Notes: generated by a model from the letters alone, not told the origin. Shown: positions 41,280 to 50,300, counted from the stretch's first letter. The stretch is 64,000 bases of DNA from Nocardia terrae (GCF_009760405.1 NZ_WRPP01000001.1:496001-560000); one strand, 5' to 3'. Made by a program: numbers and translations.

Positions 41280-41528
41280 ATGCCCGACGTGAACAAGCAG
41301 AACCTCGTCTACTTCGAAAGCCCTTCCATGCGAGAGCTGTACGCCGCGCTCGACGAATGGCAGCGCACCAACGGTCAGCGCTTCCTGTCGCTGGCGATCC
41401 ACCCCGACGCCGGCAACTTCTGCTGCATCGCCCTGACCAACCCCGCCGAAGTGGTCATCACCAGCGTGGACGGCCACCATCACGCCGCGGTCAACCGTTT
41501 CGGCCTACTCGCGGTCACCACCGACTAG
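41280..41528 (+). CDS. Small conserved-looking hypothetical protein
   Basis: 82 aa from the ATG at 41280. LVYFESPSMRELYAALDEWQ, RFLSLAIHPDAGNFCCIALT and VITSVDGHHHAAVNRFGLLA give an alpha-beta pattern and a His-rich turn. Third codon positions are strongly GC-rich. It follows the secreted-protein gene by 70 bp. No family recognised. Confidence 0.7.
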   Translation: MPDVNKQNLVYFESPSMRELYAALDEWQRTNGQRFLSLAIHPDAGNFCCIALTNPAEVVITSVDGHHHAAVNRFGLLAVTTD

Positions 41529-41573
41529 GTCGATCAACCCCTGCACCCTCGATTGTCGGAGCACGCCCGATCG

Positions 41574-41933
41574 TCAGAGCGGTGGCACAACCCCGCGCTT
41601 CTCCTGCCACGTACTGATCTGCCGCGGCCGCCACGCCCCACGAACCAAGGGGTTGTGGCCGTGCCGCCCGGCGCGCTGCTCCTTGCGGAACTCGCGGAAG
41701 TACTCGAATCGGATCATCAACAGCCCCGACCCGATGAGTACCACCGTCACGATCCCGCCGACGATCGCCCACCCGTGGAACCCGGACGCCGCGGCCGTCA
41801 GGGTCATCCCGAGCGTCGCGATCCCCAGCAGGCACGCCACCAGCGCTGGACCTTCGCCCGGATCCTCGATCGCATCCCCCGGATGCGGGTGCCAATGCTC
41901 CCCATTCGGCTGAGTAGCCGTCACCTTAACCAT
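41574..41933 (-). CDS. Small two-helix membrane protein
   Basis: 119 aa. An N-terminal His-rich segment (NGEHWHPHPGDAIEDPGEGP) precedes two membrane helices, VACLLGIATLGMTLTAAA and WAIVGGIVTVVLIGSGLLMI, then a basic tail with EYFREFRKEQRAGRHGH. The layout is somewhat like mycobacterial UsfY, but I cannot claim homology. It ends 45 bp after the convergent small gene. Confidence 0.7.
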   Translation of the reverse strand: MVKVTATQPNGEHWHPHPGDAIEDPGEGPALVACLLGIATLGMTLTAAASGFHGWAIVGGIVTVVLIGSGLLMIRFEYFREFRKEQRAGRHGHNPLVRGAWRPRQISTWQEKRGVVPPL

Positions 41934-42168
41934 GTCTACCTCCCTTGAACTGCGGAGATTTGTAGCCCTCCGTCCAGAATGCGCCGTTCGGCGAAGCTAC
42001 GCGCGAGTAATTTGCAAGGTTTGCGAGGCGATCGCCCGAAGGTCTCCGAGAGCCCTGGTCCGGCAGTCCCGCGAAACGCCGGGCGGTCCTGCGCTTATCC
42101 GCACGTGATTGAACTGACCCACAGCGCCGCCGACACTGAACTCTCGATGTTCGCTGGAGGTGAGGCTG

Positions 42169-43266
42169 GTGGATTTGCGAAGAGCCCTGGGTGCGGTCGT
42201 CGCCCTGAGTCTGGGCATCGCGGCGACGATCGGGGGAGTCGCGACACCGGCCGGTCTCGCGGCGCCGGCGGCTTCCGGCCCGCACAGCGAGGAATTCGCC
42301 AATCCGGTGGTGGCCGCGGGGGCCGATCCGAGCATGACCTACTACCAGGGCCGCTTCCACCTGGTCCAGGGCGACTTCTACAACAACGACAACATCGTGA
42401 TCCGCAGTTCGGACACCCTCGGGGGACTGGGCAAGGCCGATCCCGTCGTCGTGTGGGAGCACCCCTCCTGCCCGGCGGCCGCCTGCACCAAGATCTGGGC
42501 CCCTGAACTCGAGCACATCGGGGACCGGTGGTGGATCTACTTCGCGGGTCAGGAGGACGACCGCAACGAATCCCATCGGATGTACGCGCTGCGCTCGACC
42601 GGTGACGATCCGACCGGTCCCTACGAATATCAGGGCAAGCTGGACCTCCCCGGCGGCTGGGCCATCGACGGCACCTACTTCCAGTACGCGAACGCCGCCT
42701 ACTACTTCTGGTCCTGTCTGCGCGACCCCGAAGACACACGGGTGCAGGACATTTGCGCCGTCCGGATGTCGGATCCCATGACCCCGGCCGGCGACCGCGT
42801 CAGCATCGCCACCCCGACCGCCACCTGGGAAACCGTCCCGAACAACGCGGACCTGCTGATCAACGAGGCGCCGCAACCCTTGCTGGCCCCCAACGGCCGC
42901 CTGTTCATGACCTTCTCCGCCAATGCCAGCTTCGACGACACCTACCGCCTCGGCCTGCTCGAACTCGCCCGCAACGGCGATCCCATGAACCCCGGGTCCT
43001 GGACCAAATCCGGCGGTCCCGTGCTGCCCGGCGCCCCCGGCGCGACAGCCCCCGGCCACAACGGCTTCTTCACCCTCGACGGCCACCCCTGGATCGCCTA
43101 CCACGCGCGCCTCGAACCGAATACGGGCTGGGCCGGCCGCAGCATCCGCGTGCAGCCCTTCAACTTCACCCCGGACGGGCGCCCCCGGTTCGGCATGGCC
43201 TACGGACCCGATGACCCCGTCGTCATCGACGGTGGAAAACCGGACACCAATCAGACCCCCGGATAG
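42169..43266 (+). CDS. Secreted glycoside hydrolase family 43 protein
   Basis: A 365-aa exported five-bladed beta-propeller enzyme. Signal peptide: RRALGAVVALSLGIAATIGG ending near GLAAPAA. GH43 features: FANPVVAAGADPSMTYYQGR with the base Asp, KIWAPELEHIGDRWWIYFAG, GGWAIDGTYFQYANAAYYFW with the pKa-modulating Asp, and LLINEAPQPL with the acid Glu. It likely cleaves arabinose- or xylose-containing polysaccharide. I prefer GTG at 42169, with GGAGG at proper spacing; GTG at 42160 is too close to it. Confidence 0.87.
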   Translation: MDLRRALGAVVALSLGIAATIGGVATPAGLAAPAASGPHSEEFANPVVAAGADPSMTYYQGRFHLVQGDFYNNDNIVIRSSDTLGGLGKADPVVVWEHPSCPAAACTKIWAPELEHIGDRWWIYFAGQEDDRNESHRMYALRSTGDDPTGPYEYQGKLDLPGGWAIDGTYFQYANAAYYFWSCLRDPEDTRVQDICAVRMSDPMTPAGDRVSIATPTATWETVPNNADLLINEAPQPLLAPNGRLFMTFSANASFDDTYRLGLLELARNGDPMNPGSWTKSGGPVLPGAPGATAPGHNGFFTLDGHPWIAYHARLEPNTGWAGRSIRVQPFNFTPDGRPRFGMAYGPDDPVVIDGGKPDTNQTPG

Positions 43267-43367
43267 CCGAATCGGGTTCCCGAGCGGCCGCTTTCGACTA
43301 TTTTTGCAACACATTCCAGTTTCGCCGGTGACGTGCGGCGAGGCTCGTGTGGTCGGAAGGGCTGGTC

Positions 43368-44966
43368 ATGGCGGCAACGGACTACATCATCATCGGTTCC
43401 GGGAGCGCCGGGGCGATCATCGCCCGCCGGCTGGCCGACAGCGGTGCGACCGTCACCCTGTTCGAGGCGGGCCGGCGCGACAACACCCGGCTGGTGCGCA
43501 AGCCCGGCATGATCGGCCCGATGCACAGCGTGCCCCAGCTGAAGAAGAAGATCGACTGGGGGCATTACACCGTCGAGCAGAAACACGCGCTGGGGCGGAC
43601 CATTCCGCAGACCCACGGCAAGGTGGTCGGCGGTTCCAGCTCGGTCAACGGCATGGTGTTCGTGCGCGGCAATCGGCGCAACTTCGACGACTGGGCCGCG
43701 GCCGGGAATACCGGCTGGTCGTATCAGGACGTGCTGCCCAGCTTCAAGAAGTTCGAGTCGTTCGAGGACGGGGCGAGCGAATTCCGCGGTGGCACCGGGC
43801 CGATCAAGGTGATCCGGGCGCGCGATCTGACCGCCGCGTCCGAATCGTTCATGCGGGCGCTGACCGAAACCACCGATCTGCCGATCAATCCCGACTACAA
43901 CGGCGCGGAGCAGGAAGGCGTGTCCATCCTGCAGCAGAACAACACCGACGGCCTGCGCTCCAGCACCTCGGTCGGGTACCTCGACGATCGCCCGAAAAAC
44001 CTTACGGTGCTGGCGAATACGCAAGTGCTGCGCGTGCTGGTCGAAGGCGGCCGAGCGATCGGTGTCGAGTACCGAACCGACGGCGGCGCCGAGGTATTGC
44101 ACGCCGAACGCGAGATAATCGTCAGCGCGGGCACTTTCGGCTCCCCGCAGCTGCTCATGCTCTCGGGCATCGGCCCCGCCGACCACCTGCGTGCCTTCGG
44201 CATCGATGTCGTCGCCGACCTCCCCGTCGGCGACAACCTGCACGACCACCTGTTCGTCCCGATGACCTTCGCCATGCCCACCGCCGTGCGGCGCTCCTCA
44301 CCCGGTTACTTCGCCCGCGCCTTCGTCCGAGAGTCCCTGCGCAACAACAGCACCTGGCTCGCTCGCAGCGTCTTCGAAGCCGTCGCCTTCCTCCGCACCC
44401 CCTACGCGACCGGCATCCCCGACCTTCAACTCCACGTGCTTCCCTGGGGTTACCCCGGCCCCAACCAGGACGCCCCCATCCGCCACGTCCCCGACCCTCG
44501 CCGGTCCCTCACCATCCTGGTGACGATGATCTACCCCCAAAGCCGGGGCACCCTCCGACTCGCCTCCGCCGACCCCACCGCCGCCCCCGCCATCGATCCC
44601 AACTACCTGGCCGAACAGCAAGACCTCAACACCCTCGCCTACGGCATGGAACTCACCCGAGAAGTCATGTCCGCCAAGTCGATCAGCAGCGCGGTGGACA
44701 CCGAGATCTCGCCCGGCCCCCGCTATCCCGACCGGGCGGCGCTGGCCGGGGAGATCCCGAACCGCGCCACCACCGTCTACCACCCGGTCGGCACCTGCCG
44801 CATGGGCATCGACGACCGGGCGGTCGTGGACCCGGTCCTGCGCGTTCGCGGAGTGGAGAACCTCCGGGTCGCCGACGCCTCGATCATGCCGAACATCGTG
44901 GGCGGCAACACCAATGCCACCTCCATGATGATCGGTGAACACGCTGCCGCCCTGATCCTCAGTTGA
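43368..44966 (+). CDS. GMC family FAD oxidoreductase
   Basis: A 532-aa glucose-methanol-choline oxidoreductase. ADP-binding motif YIIIGSGSAGAIIARRLADS; first GMC signature GKVVGGSSSVNGMVFVRGN; second signature SAGTFGSPQLLMLSGIGPAD; active site YHPVGTCRMG with the catalytic His and NIVGGNTNATSMMIGE with Asn as the second residue. It oxidises an alcohol, choline-like by overall similarity. The ATG at 43368 has GGAAGGG upstream. It overlaps the convergent MBL gene by 8 bp. Confidence 0.92.
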   Translation: MAATDYIIIGSGSAGAIIARRLADSGATVTLFEAGRRDNTRLVRKPGMIGPMHSVPQLKKKIDWGHYTVEQKHALGRTIPQTHGKVVGGSSSVNGMVFVRGNRRNFDDWAAAGNTGWSYQDVLPSFKKFESFEDGASEFRGGTGPIKVIRARDLTAASESFMRALTETTDLPINPDYNGAEQEGVSILQQNNTDGLRSSTSVGYLDDRPKNLTVLANTQVLRVLVEGGRAIGVEYRTDGGAEVLHAEREIIVSAGTFGSPQLLMLSGIGPADHLRAFGIDVVADLPVGDNLHDHLFVPMTFAMPTAVRRSSPGYFARAFVRESLRNNSTWLARSVFEAVAFLRTPYATGIPDLQLHVLPWGYPGPNQDAPIRHVPDPRRSLTILVTMIYPQSRGTLRLASADPTAAPAIDPNYLAEQQDLNTLAYGMELTREVMSAKSISSAVDTEISPGPRYPDRAALAGEIPNRATTVYHPVGTCRMGIDDRAVVDPVLRVRGVENLRVADASIMPNIVGGNTNATSMMIGEHAAALILS

Positions 44967-45777
44967 TCGGTGGTGCGAGGTATTCCAGCGCATACCCGTT
45001 GCCGGAGGGGCTGACCCGGGCTACGCCGGGGGAGTCGAGGTGTGCACCGGCCACGAAATGGCCTGGCCGGGTGAGTTGTTCGAGCAGTCCCAATCGCGCG
45101 GTGCGGGCCTGGGCCTGGTCGCCATCGAACTCCCAGGTCACATTCGGCCGCTCGAATTGAAGCGTGGGAACGTGCACGGTATCGCCCCAGATCAGTAGAT
45201 GCTCAGCGCCGCTTCTGATTTCGAAGACGGTGTGACCGGGCGTATGACCAGGTGTCGGAATCGCGGTGGCCCAGTCGTTGATCGCAACCTTCTCCGACAC
45301 GGCGACAACCCGACCCCGAATCGGCTCGAGCCGCCCTGTGAACACCGAGACGTCCCCCGCCCCGACCCACACCCGCTCGAGCCCGGGAAACGCCTCCGAA
45401 CCATCCTGCGCCACAAGCCCACTCACGTGATCTTCATGCCGGTGAGTGATCCCCACATCGGTGATCCGCGCCCGATCGATCCCCGCCTCATCGAGCGCGT
45501 CGTAGATCAATCCCATGGTCGGGTCATGCCAGACGTCGGACCCGCCGGTGTCGATGAGCACCGACCGCGTCCCATCGGTCACGTAGAAGGCATTGACCGC
45601 CAACCGCAAGTTGTCCTCGACCAGCGGCACCCCGATCGGCAACTCCGCGAACGTCCGCCCATCCTCACCCCGCAACCGCGTCGGCGGCATATCGATATAC
45701 CCGTCCCGCAACGAGACCAGCTGCAGCTCACCGAATTCGAACGTGGCATGCTGCCGCCCACTCGAGACCAAACGCAT
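44959..45777 (-). CDS. MBL-fold metallo-hydrolase
   Basis: A 272-aa metallo-beta-lactamase-fold hydrolase. The HxHxDH motif is THRHEDHVSG; further ligands are His in TPGHTPGHTV, Asp in LLIWGDTVHV and His in FVAGAHLDSPG. NAFYVTDGTRSVLIDTGGSD is the usual leading strand. This subgroup includes lactonase and SoxH-like hydrolases. The ATG at 45777 sits behind GGAGG. It is divergent from an XRE-cupin regulator that probably controls it. Confidence 0.9.
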   Translation of the reverse strand: MRLVSSGRQHATFEFGELQLVSLRDGYIDMPPTRLRGEDGRTFAELPIGVPLVEDNLRLAVNAFYVTDGTRSVLIDTGGSDVWHDPTMGLIYDALDEAGIDRARITDVGITHRHEDHVSGLVAQDGSEAFPGLERVWVGAGDVSVFTGRLEPIRGRVVAVSEKVAINDWATAIPTPGHTPGHTVFEIRSGAEHLLIWGDTVHVPTLQFERPNVTWEFDGDQAQARTARLGLLEQLTRPGHFVAGAHLDSPGVARVSPSGNGYALEYLAPPIN

Positions 45778-45795
45778 GGATCCTCCATCGTGTCG

Positions 45796-45851
45796 CACGC
45801 GAATCGCGTGTCTCCGATAGTAGATGTTGTCTCCTTTAGAAGAAAGCTAAA
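45796..45851. promoter_or_regulatory. Inverted repeats in MBL/XRE divergent region
   Basis: Two candidates for regulator binding: CACGCG-AAT-CGCGTG at 45796-45810 and TTTAG-AAGAAAG-CTAAA at 45835-45851. Both lie between the two divergent genes, in a 111-bp region. Confidence 0.45.
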
Positions 45852-45888
45852 CTGTGTCCGTCAGGCCACCCATCGATCGAGGAGCCCA

Positions 45889-46497
45889 GTGGTCGAGCAA
45901 GACGGAAACCCGGCCGAACCACGCGATCGTGACGACCTGGCCGGCGCATTCGGCGCCAACGTCCGCCGCCGCCGCGAAGAGGCCGGGCTGACCCTGGACC
46001 AACTCGCCGCCCAGTCCGCGGTCAGCCGGGCAATGCTCTCCAAAGTCGAACGCGGCGAGAAGAGCCCGACAATCGGCGTCGCCTCCAAAATCGCCCACGC
46101 CCTCAACGCATCCCTCTCGGACCTCATCGGCGGGCCCCCGCCCCCCAATTCCGCTGTGGCCGTTGTGATGCGAAGGAGCGAACGCCCAATCTTCCGCGAC
46201 CCCGAAACCGGCTTCGAACGACACATGGTCTCAGCGGCCCCCGGCGTCGCAGGCGGCGAGATGCTCGTCCACTACCTCCCCGCCCACATCTCCACCGGTC
46301 TCCTCCCCGCATACCCGCCAGGCACCGAGAAACAACTCGTAGTCCTCGAGGGCACCCTCACCGTCCTCCTCGGCGGGATCACCGAGACCCTGAACGAAGG
46401 CGACTCCATCTTCTTCCAAGCCGACACCGACCACGGCTTCGCCAACCGAACAACCACCCCCTGCGAATACATCATGATCATCTCGCGCAGAACCTAG
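45889..46497 (+). CDS. XRE family regulator with C-terminal cupin domain
   Basis: A 202-aa two-domain regulator. HTH at about residues 12-70: FGANVRRRREEAGLTLDQLA, then QSAVSRAMLSKVERGEKSPT, then ASKIAHALNASLSDLIGG. Cupin barrel at about 125-200: EKQLVVLEGTLTVLLGGITE, LNEGDSIFFQADTDHGFANR. This SutR/PuuR-like class binds DNA in response to a small ligand held in the cupin. The GTG start at 45889 has GGAG upstream. Confidence 0.9.
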   Translation: MVEQDGNPAEPRDRDDLAGAFGANVRRRREEAGLTLDQLAAQSAVSRAMLSKVERGEKSPTIGVASKIAHALNASLSDLIGGPPPPNSAVAVVMRRSERPIFRDPETGFERHMVSAAPGVAGGEMLVHYLPAHISTGLLPAYPPGTEKQLVVLEGTLTVLLGGITETLNEGDSIFFQADTDHGFANRTTTPCEYIMIISRRT

Positions 46498-46704
46498 CCC
46501 CGGACCGCGCGCCCGGCCTAGGCCGCATCCAGGGCATCTTGCGGGTCAGCTGGATCATCGCATCTCACTCCTCGTCCTCGGGATACGTCCCTCGTTCACC
46601 GGGGGATACCGACGAGCTACCCCCGTAGAGCCCGATCGATGTGTGCTCGTTTGTCCTCGCGGTGCTCGGGTAGAGCGAGCACATCGAACGAGCGAGGAGA
46701 CACG

Positions 46705-46878
46705 ATGGGCACGGACACCGGCGATCCGCGGCAGCGGGCGGACCTCGACGAGGCCGATCGCGAGGCCGAATTCGCGGACGAGCATCAGGCCGTGACAGCC
46801 GAGCATGATCCGGACGACGAGACCGAATCCCCGGAGGGCTTGGGCGGCATGGACTTCGACGACGGCGGTGCCGTCTGA
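46705..46878 (+). CDS. 57-aa acidic hydrophilic protein
   Basis: ATG at 46705 behind GAGGAGA. The 57 residues are rich in Asp, Glu and Ala (DLDEADREAEFADEHQAVTA, then GLGGMDFDDGGAV) and should be unstructured. Small proteins of this type are common next to stress genes in actinobacteria. No family. Confidence 0.6.
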   Translation: MGTDTGDPRQRADLDEADREAEFADEHQAVTAEHDPDDETESPEGLGGMDFDDGGAV

Positions 46879-46882
46879 CGAG

Positions 46883-47035
46883 TCAGCGTGCGACGCCGCG
46901 CACCGTGCGGAGTTCTGGATCGGCGGGGTCGGGGGCCTTCATCCCGGGCTCGGTCCCGCTGCGCAGGTGGTCGATGACGGCGGTGTCGATGAGCTCCGGC
47001 CGTGGGTCGCCGTCGACGGCCGCTGCACCGTGTAG
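46883..47035 (-). pseudogene. Coding remnant without a start codon
   Basis: Read on the minus strand this stretch has almost only G or C at third positions and gives VDGDPRPELIDTAVIDHLRS, GTEPGMKAPDPADPELRTVR, GVAR, then TGA. No ATG, GTG or TTG lies in frame at its left boundary, and upstream codons lose the bias. It looks like the 3' end of a gene that lost its start. Confidence 0.35.
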
Positions 47036-47198
47036 CCGGTTATCGTCGCGCGTGCGCCGGTATGCCGGCGAATACGCAAGTGAGCCAATTAATTTCCGCT
47101 CGCCGCTGAATAGCGAGCAACGGTTCGGGTATCGCGGAACCGTGGGCGAGCAAGACCGCCCACGTTCGGAAAAACACATCCTCGAAAGGAGTTTCGCC

Positions 47199-47399
47199 AT
47201 GCCCGATTCGCAGAATCCGGGTCAGTTCGGCAACCGGCCGGACACCGAGGAACAGGCACGCAAGGGCGGTCAGGCCAGCAGCGGTAGCTTCGGCGAGCCG
47301 AACGCCGCCGACCCGCACGAGGCCGGCCGTAAGGGCGCTCAGGCGCAGCCGACCGAGGCCAAGGCCAAGGGTGGCGAGCACAGCCACGGCGGGCACTGA
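47199..47399 (+). CDS. KGG-repeat stress protein (GsiB-like)
   Basis: 66 aa, hydrophilic. EEQARKGGQASSGSFGEPNA and EAGRKGAQAQ are two KGG-type repeats, as in general stress protein GsiB/YciG and plant LEA-like proteins; AKGGEHSHGGH follows. ATG at 47199 behind AAAGGA. A perfect terminator follows. Expected to respond to osmotic or starvation stress. Confidence 0.8.
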   Translation: MPDSQNPGQFGNRPDTEEQARKGGQASSGSFGEPNAADPHEAGRKGAQAQPTEAKAKGGEHSHGGH

Positions 47400-47428
47400 C
47401 CGCCGCCGGTAGTGCCGCCGATAGACGA

Positions 47429-47461
47429 CCGGGCCCCGTCCGACCATCGGACGGGGCCCGG
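47429..47461 (+). terminator. Terminator hairpin
   Basis: CCGGGCCCCGTCCGA-CCA-TCGGACGGGGCCCGG, 15-bp perfect arms with a 3-base loop, 29 bp after the KGG-repeat gene. Confidence 0.85.
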
Positions 47462-47702
47462 TTGGTGTTCCTCCTGTTCGCGGCCGAGTCGCGGATATGA
47501 GGGCCGGGTCCGCTCACCGTGCCCCGATTGGGACGGCTCACGCTCGGTCGAACAGGTTGCGGGCGCGATCGATTCGGCGGATGGCTGCGGGGTAGTGCTG
47601 AAGCTGATTCGAGAGGAGAGGTGATGTCGCGCATCGCACTATGCCGCAGGCCCGTTAGTGATTCGCCCTGCCGGGTACGCACAGGCCAGGAGGTTGGTGG
47701 AT

Positions 47703-47873
47703 ATGGCCGTATTGCTTCTGGTCCTGCTGCTCGCCCTGCTCTTCGTGGGCCTCGGTTTCCTGCTGAAGGTGCTCTGGTGGGTCGCGATCGTGGTCCTGCT
47801 GATCTGGGTGCTCGGTTTCGTGTTCCGCAGCGCCGATGCCGCCGGCAGCCGCCGACGCTGGTACCGCTGGTAG
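47703..47873 (+). CDS. 56-aa hydrophobic membrane protein
   Basis: ATG at 47703 preceded by AGGAGG. Two hydrophobic runs, MAVLLLVLLLALLFVGLGFL and WWVAIVVLLIWVLGFVFR, are followed by a basic Arg/Trp tail (GSRRRWYRW). Tiny hydrophobic proteins like this are frequent in stress regulons of actinobacteria. Function unknown. Confidence 0.7.
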   Translation: MAVLLLVLLLALLFVGLGFLLKVLWWVAIVVLLIWVLGFVFRSADAAGSRRRWYRW

Positions 47874-47915
47874 CCGACCCGGTTTCGATCAAGCCGCCGC
47901 GGGCATCCGTGCGGC

Positions 47916-48119
47916 ATGTGCCCAGAATCCGGCCCGGGCGACACTCTCGGCCCCACCGAGAGTCTCGACTCCGACGACGTCCGCAACACCGACGGCGACG
48001 TGCCCGTCACCCCGCCCGACCACTGGCAGGCAGCCGACCGCGAAGAAATGACCGCGCGCGGGCAGCGTTCGGGAGAATCCCACGTCGACCGCCTCGCGCA
48101 GGAAGAGCCGACCTACTAG
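47916..48119 (+). CDS. 67-aa hydrophilic hypothetical protein
   Basis: ATG at 47916. Acidic and Thr/Ser/Pro-rich: DTLGPTESLDSDDVRNTDGD, then VPVTPPDHWQAADREEMTAR. Composition and GC bias fit a coding frame. It overlaps the shadow extension of the truncated AraC frame. No family known. Confidence 0.5.
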   Translation: MCPESGPGDTLGPTESLDSDDVRNTDGDVPVTPPDHWQAADREEMTARGQRSGESHVDRLAQEEPTY

Positions 48120-48121
48120 AA

Positions 48122-48574
48122 GCGGCCACCGAACCACCCACGGAGTCACCACATATCGACGCGACCAACGCGGTATGCGATCGAATCAGCGAGCTGCTGT
48201 GCTTGCTGCTGACCGGCGATCTGCGACCCCAGCACGGTCACCTCACCGAAACGGGGGAGGCGGTGCGGCGATTCGTGCGCGAAAACGTCGGGACGGGCGA
48301 TGTGCGCCTACCTGCCGTGGCGAATGCGCTGGGGTGGTCGCCGCGTCAACTGCGGCTGGCCTTGCAGCAGAGCGGGACGACCTACCGCGATCTGCGCCGG
48401 GAGGAGTCCCTGCGAGCGGCACGCTCCATGCTGGAGCGTCCGAACCCGCCGATCGCGGAGGTGGCGGCCCGTTGCGGCTTCACCGTGACCTGGTTCTCGG
48501 CGGCGTTCAAGGATCGTTTCGGGGAGACTCCGCGAGACTTCCGTAAACGCCGTCAAGCCGAATGTGACCGGTGA
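48122..48574 (+). pseudogene. Truncated AraC family regulator
   Basis: About 150 codons encode the linker helix (AVCDRISELLCLLLTGD) and both HTH motifs of an AraC regulator: LPAVANALGWSPRQLRLALQ and IAEVAARCGFTVTWFSAAFK, then RFGETPRDFRKRR. The usual N-terminal sensor of about 170 residues is missing, and the in-frame sequence upstream is clearly non-coding. No ATG is available; TTG at 48203 or a GTG near 48260 could start a free DNA-binding domain. A decayed gene is the simpler reading. Confidence 0.6.
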
Positions 48575-48599
48575 ACGGGCCGCCCTCCCCGCGCTCGAC

Positions 48600-49004
48600 C
48601 TAGGCCGCGTCCAGGGCGGCGGTGATCTGACGAGTCAGGTCGGCCAGAACGGGATTCGGCCGGGTCTGATGGGCCTGCGCGGCTTCGATGGCGAGCAGGA
48701 CGGTACTGCGGAAGTTGGCGGCCTCGGCCGGATCCTGTTTCGTCAGCAGGGTCGTGGACGCCGTCAGCGCGGGCAGGACCTGATCGGCGATCTCGGCCAC
48801 GGACTTGCCCTCCAGCGGTACGCCGCTGGACTTCTCGGCGAGCACGTGCCCGATCGGGCCGGTCGCCGAGGTCAGGGCGATACTGCCGTTGGCGGCGATC
48901 TTCCGGGGCTTGCCGGTGGCGTCGGCGGCGGCCAGCAGGGAGATCGCGCCGTAGGCGGCGGTGCGCAGGGTGATCTTGTCCTGATCGGTCAGGGTGATGG
49001 ACAT
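48600..49004 (-). CDS. Helical hypothetical protein
   Basis: A 134-aa mostly helical protein: QDKITLRTAAYGAISLLAAA, IGHVLAEKSSGVPLEGKSVA, FRSTVLLAIEAAQAHQTRPN, with a short strand-like GSIALTSAT. It is the second gene of an operon behind an alpha/beta hydrolase, 44 bp apart. A 40-bp fragment similar to its last codons is found at 46518. Family unknown. Confidence 0.7.
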   Translation of the reverse strand: MSITLTDQDKITLRTAAYGAISLLAAADATGKPRKIAANGSIALTSATGPIGHVLAEKSSGVPLEGKSVAEIADQVLPALTASTTLLTKQDPAEAANFRSTVLLAIEAAQAHQTRPNPVLADLTRQITAALDAA

Positions 49005-49048
49005 AACGGTGTTCTCCTCGAAATGTGGTGCGGGGGAAGTGATCGCGT

Positions 49049-49846
49049 CTAGTTCGCGATAGCGGCGACGTCGCGGATGGTCCGGGCGATGGCGGCGTAG
49101 TCCTTGCTCAGGATCTTGGAGTGGTTGCTGGCGACCTTCGCGCCGATCTGAACGTTCGGGTTGCCGGCGAACACCGGATCCAGTGAGGTCCTGGCCTTTT
49201 CCATCTCGCCGTCCTCGGTGCCGAGGCTGTTGCCGGTGGCCAGCACGAACCGGGTCGGGCAGGTCAGGCGCAGCAGCACGGGAACGCTGGCAGCGACGAT
49301 CTCGTTGAGCTCGATGCCGATCTCGGCGTGCTCGGCGGCCGACATCCGCGCCGCCATGCCGAGCGGGCGCACCAGCGGCAGCACGAACCGCATGCGGCGG
49401 AACAGCTTCCGAATCCGCTCCCGGCTCTCCTCACCGGTAATGCCGTACGGAGCGGCGTCCACGGTGACCATTCCCACGACCCGGTCCGGATTGCGATCGG
49501 CCCAATGCCACCCGACAATTCCGCCGAACGACCAACCCACCAGCAGCGCCCGCTCCACGCCACGCGCGGCCAGAACCGCGTCGACATCCCGCAATGCCCC
49601 CTCGAAGGAATAGTCCGACGAGGTCTTCGACTTACCACGGGCCCGTTCGTCGAAAGTGATGTGCCGAAAGCCCGAACCCAATTCGGCAATCGTCTTGTGC
49701 CAATGCCGCTGACTGGCGTATGCCCCGTTCAGATACACCACGGGAACACCGGATCCTCCGGTATCGGTGACAGCCAGCGCGGTGTCGTCGACCGGCACCA
49801 TACCGGTCCAGGCCGAGGCAGTCGGGAAGGTGTTCTTGTTCGTCAT
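49049..49846 (-). CDS. Alpha/beta hydrolase
   Basis: A 265-aa alpha/beta hydrolase. Nucleophile elbow GWSFGGIVG; oxyanion region VVYLNGAYASQRHW; acid and His near TRFVLATGNSLGTEDGEME and VASNHSKILSKD. SGFRHITFDERARGKSKTSS is the usual haloperoxidase/esterase motif. It is first in a two-gene operon; the substrate is unknown. Confidence 0.9.
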   Translation of the reverse strand: MTNKNTFPTASAWTGMVPVDDTALAVTDTGGSGVPVVYLNGAYASQRHWHKTIAELGSGFRHITFDERARGKSKTSSDYSFEGALRDVDAVLAARGVERALLVGWSFGGIVGWHWADRNPDRVVGMVTVDAAPYGITGEESRERIRKLFRRMRFVLPLVRPLGMAARMSAAEHAEIGIELNEIVAASVPVLLRLTCPTRFVLATGNSLGTEDGEMEKARTSLDPVFAGNPNVQIGAKVASNHSKILSKDYAAIARTIRDVAAIAN

Positions 49847-50262
49847 CTAAATCAGATCCTCGATCTTCGAGTGTTGTTCTGGAATAAGCGATTTCGCTCG
49901 CCGAGCAGGTTCTGCTCACCAACGCGAACCGCACCCCGGTGCCTCTCGCAGATCAGTAATAGTTCGCCCCCCGAACCCGCCGCCACCGCAGCCCGCAACT
50001 CTGCCCCGAAACACAATTCCGACGCCGCAATCCGTAAGTCGGACACCGACTTGCACACCCGCCCGCCCGACCAGATCATGGCCCGAGATTTCGTCCTGAA
50101 TAACGCCCACCCAGCGCAAGGGCCCAACACGATGGTCCGCACACTGAGCGGGAGCCGAGCACACCATGCGCACCAGCGTTCCGGTCGGTGGCTGTTTGAG
50201 CGCCGTCGGCTATGAGTACGAGTGAACCTGGCGACGTTCGCGCACGTCACTCATCGAAAGCG
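49847..50262. other. Intergenic region left of the integrative element
   Basis: About 415 bp between the hydrolase gene and the left attachment repeat. Two minus-strand frames are open here, but neither shows the codon bias of neighbouring genes or a clear start. Confidence 0.45.
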
Positions 50263-50300
50263 CCCCGGCAGGAATCGAACCTGCGACCTAGGGATTAGAA
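50263..50300 (-). repeat. Left attachment site: displaced tRNA-Arg 3' fragment
   Basis: 38 bases identical to 57572-57609, covering the T arm, variable region and 3' half of the anticodon arm of tRNA-Arg. The 5' half of a tRNA is absent, so this is not a functional tRNA but the old chromosomal 3' end displaced by integration. Confidence 0.9.

Noticed and set aside
49852..50250. 132-codon minus-strand ORF left of the element
   Set aside because: Arg/Cys-rich translation, no RBS and no third-position GC bias.
50263..50300. A second functional tRNA gene
   Set aside because: Only the 3' half is present; acceptor 5' strand and D arm are missing, so it is the displaced attachment fragment.
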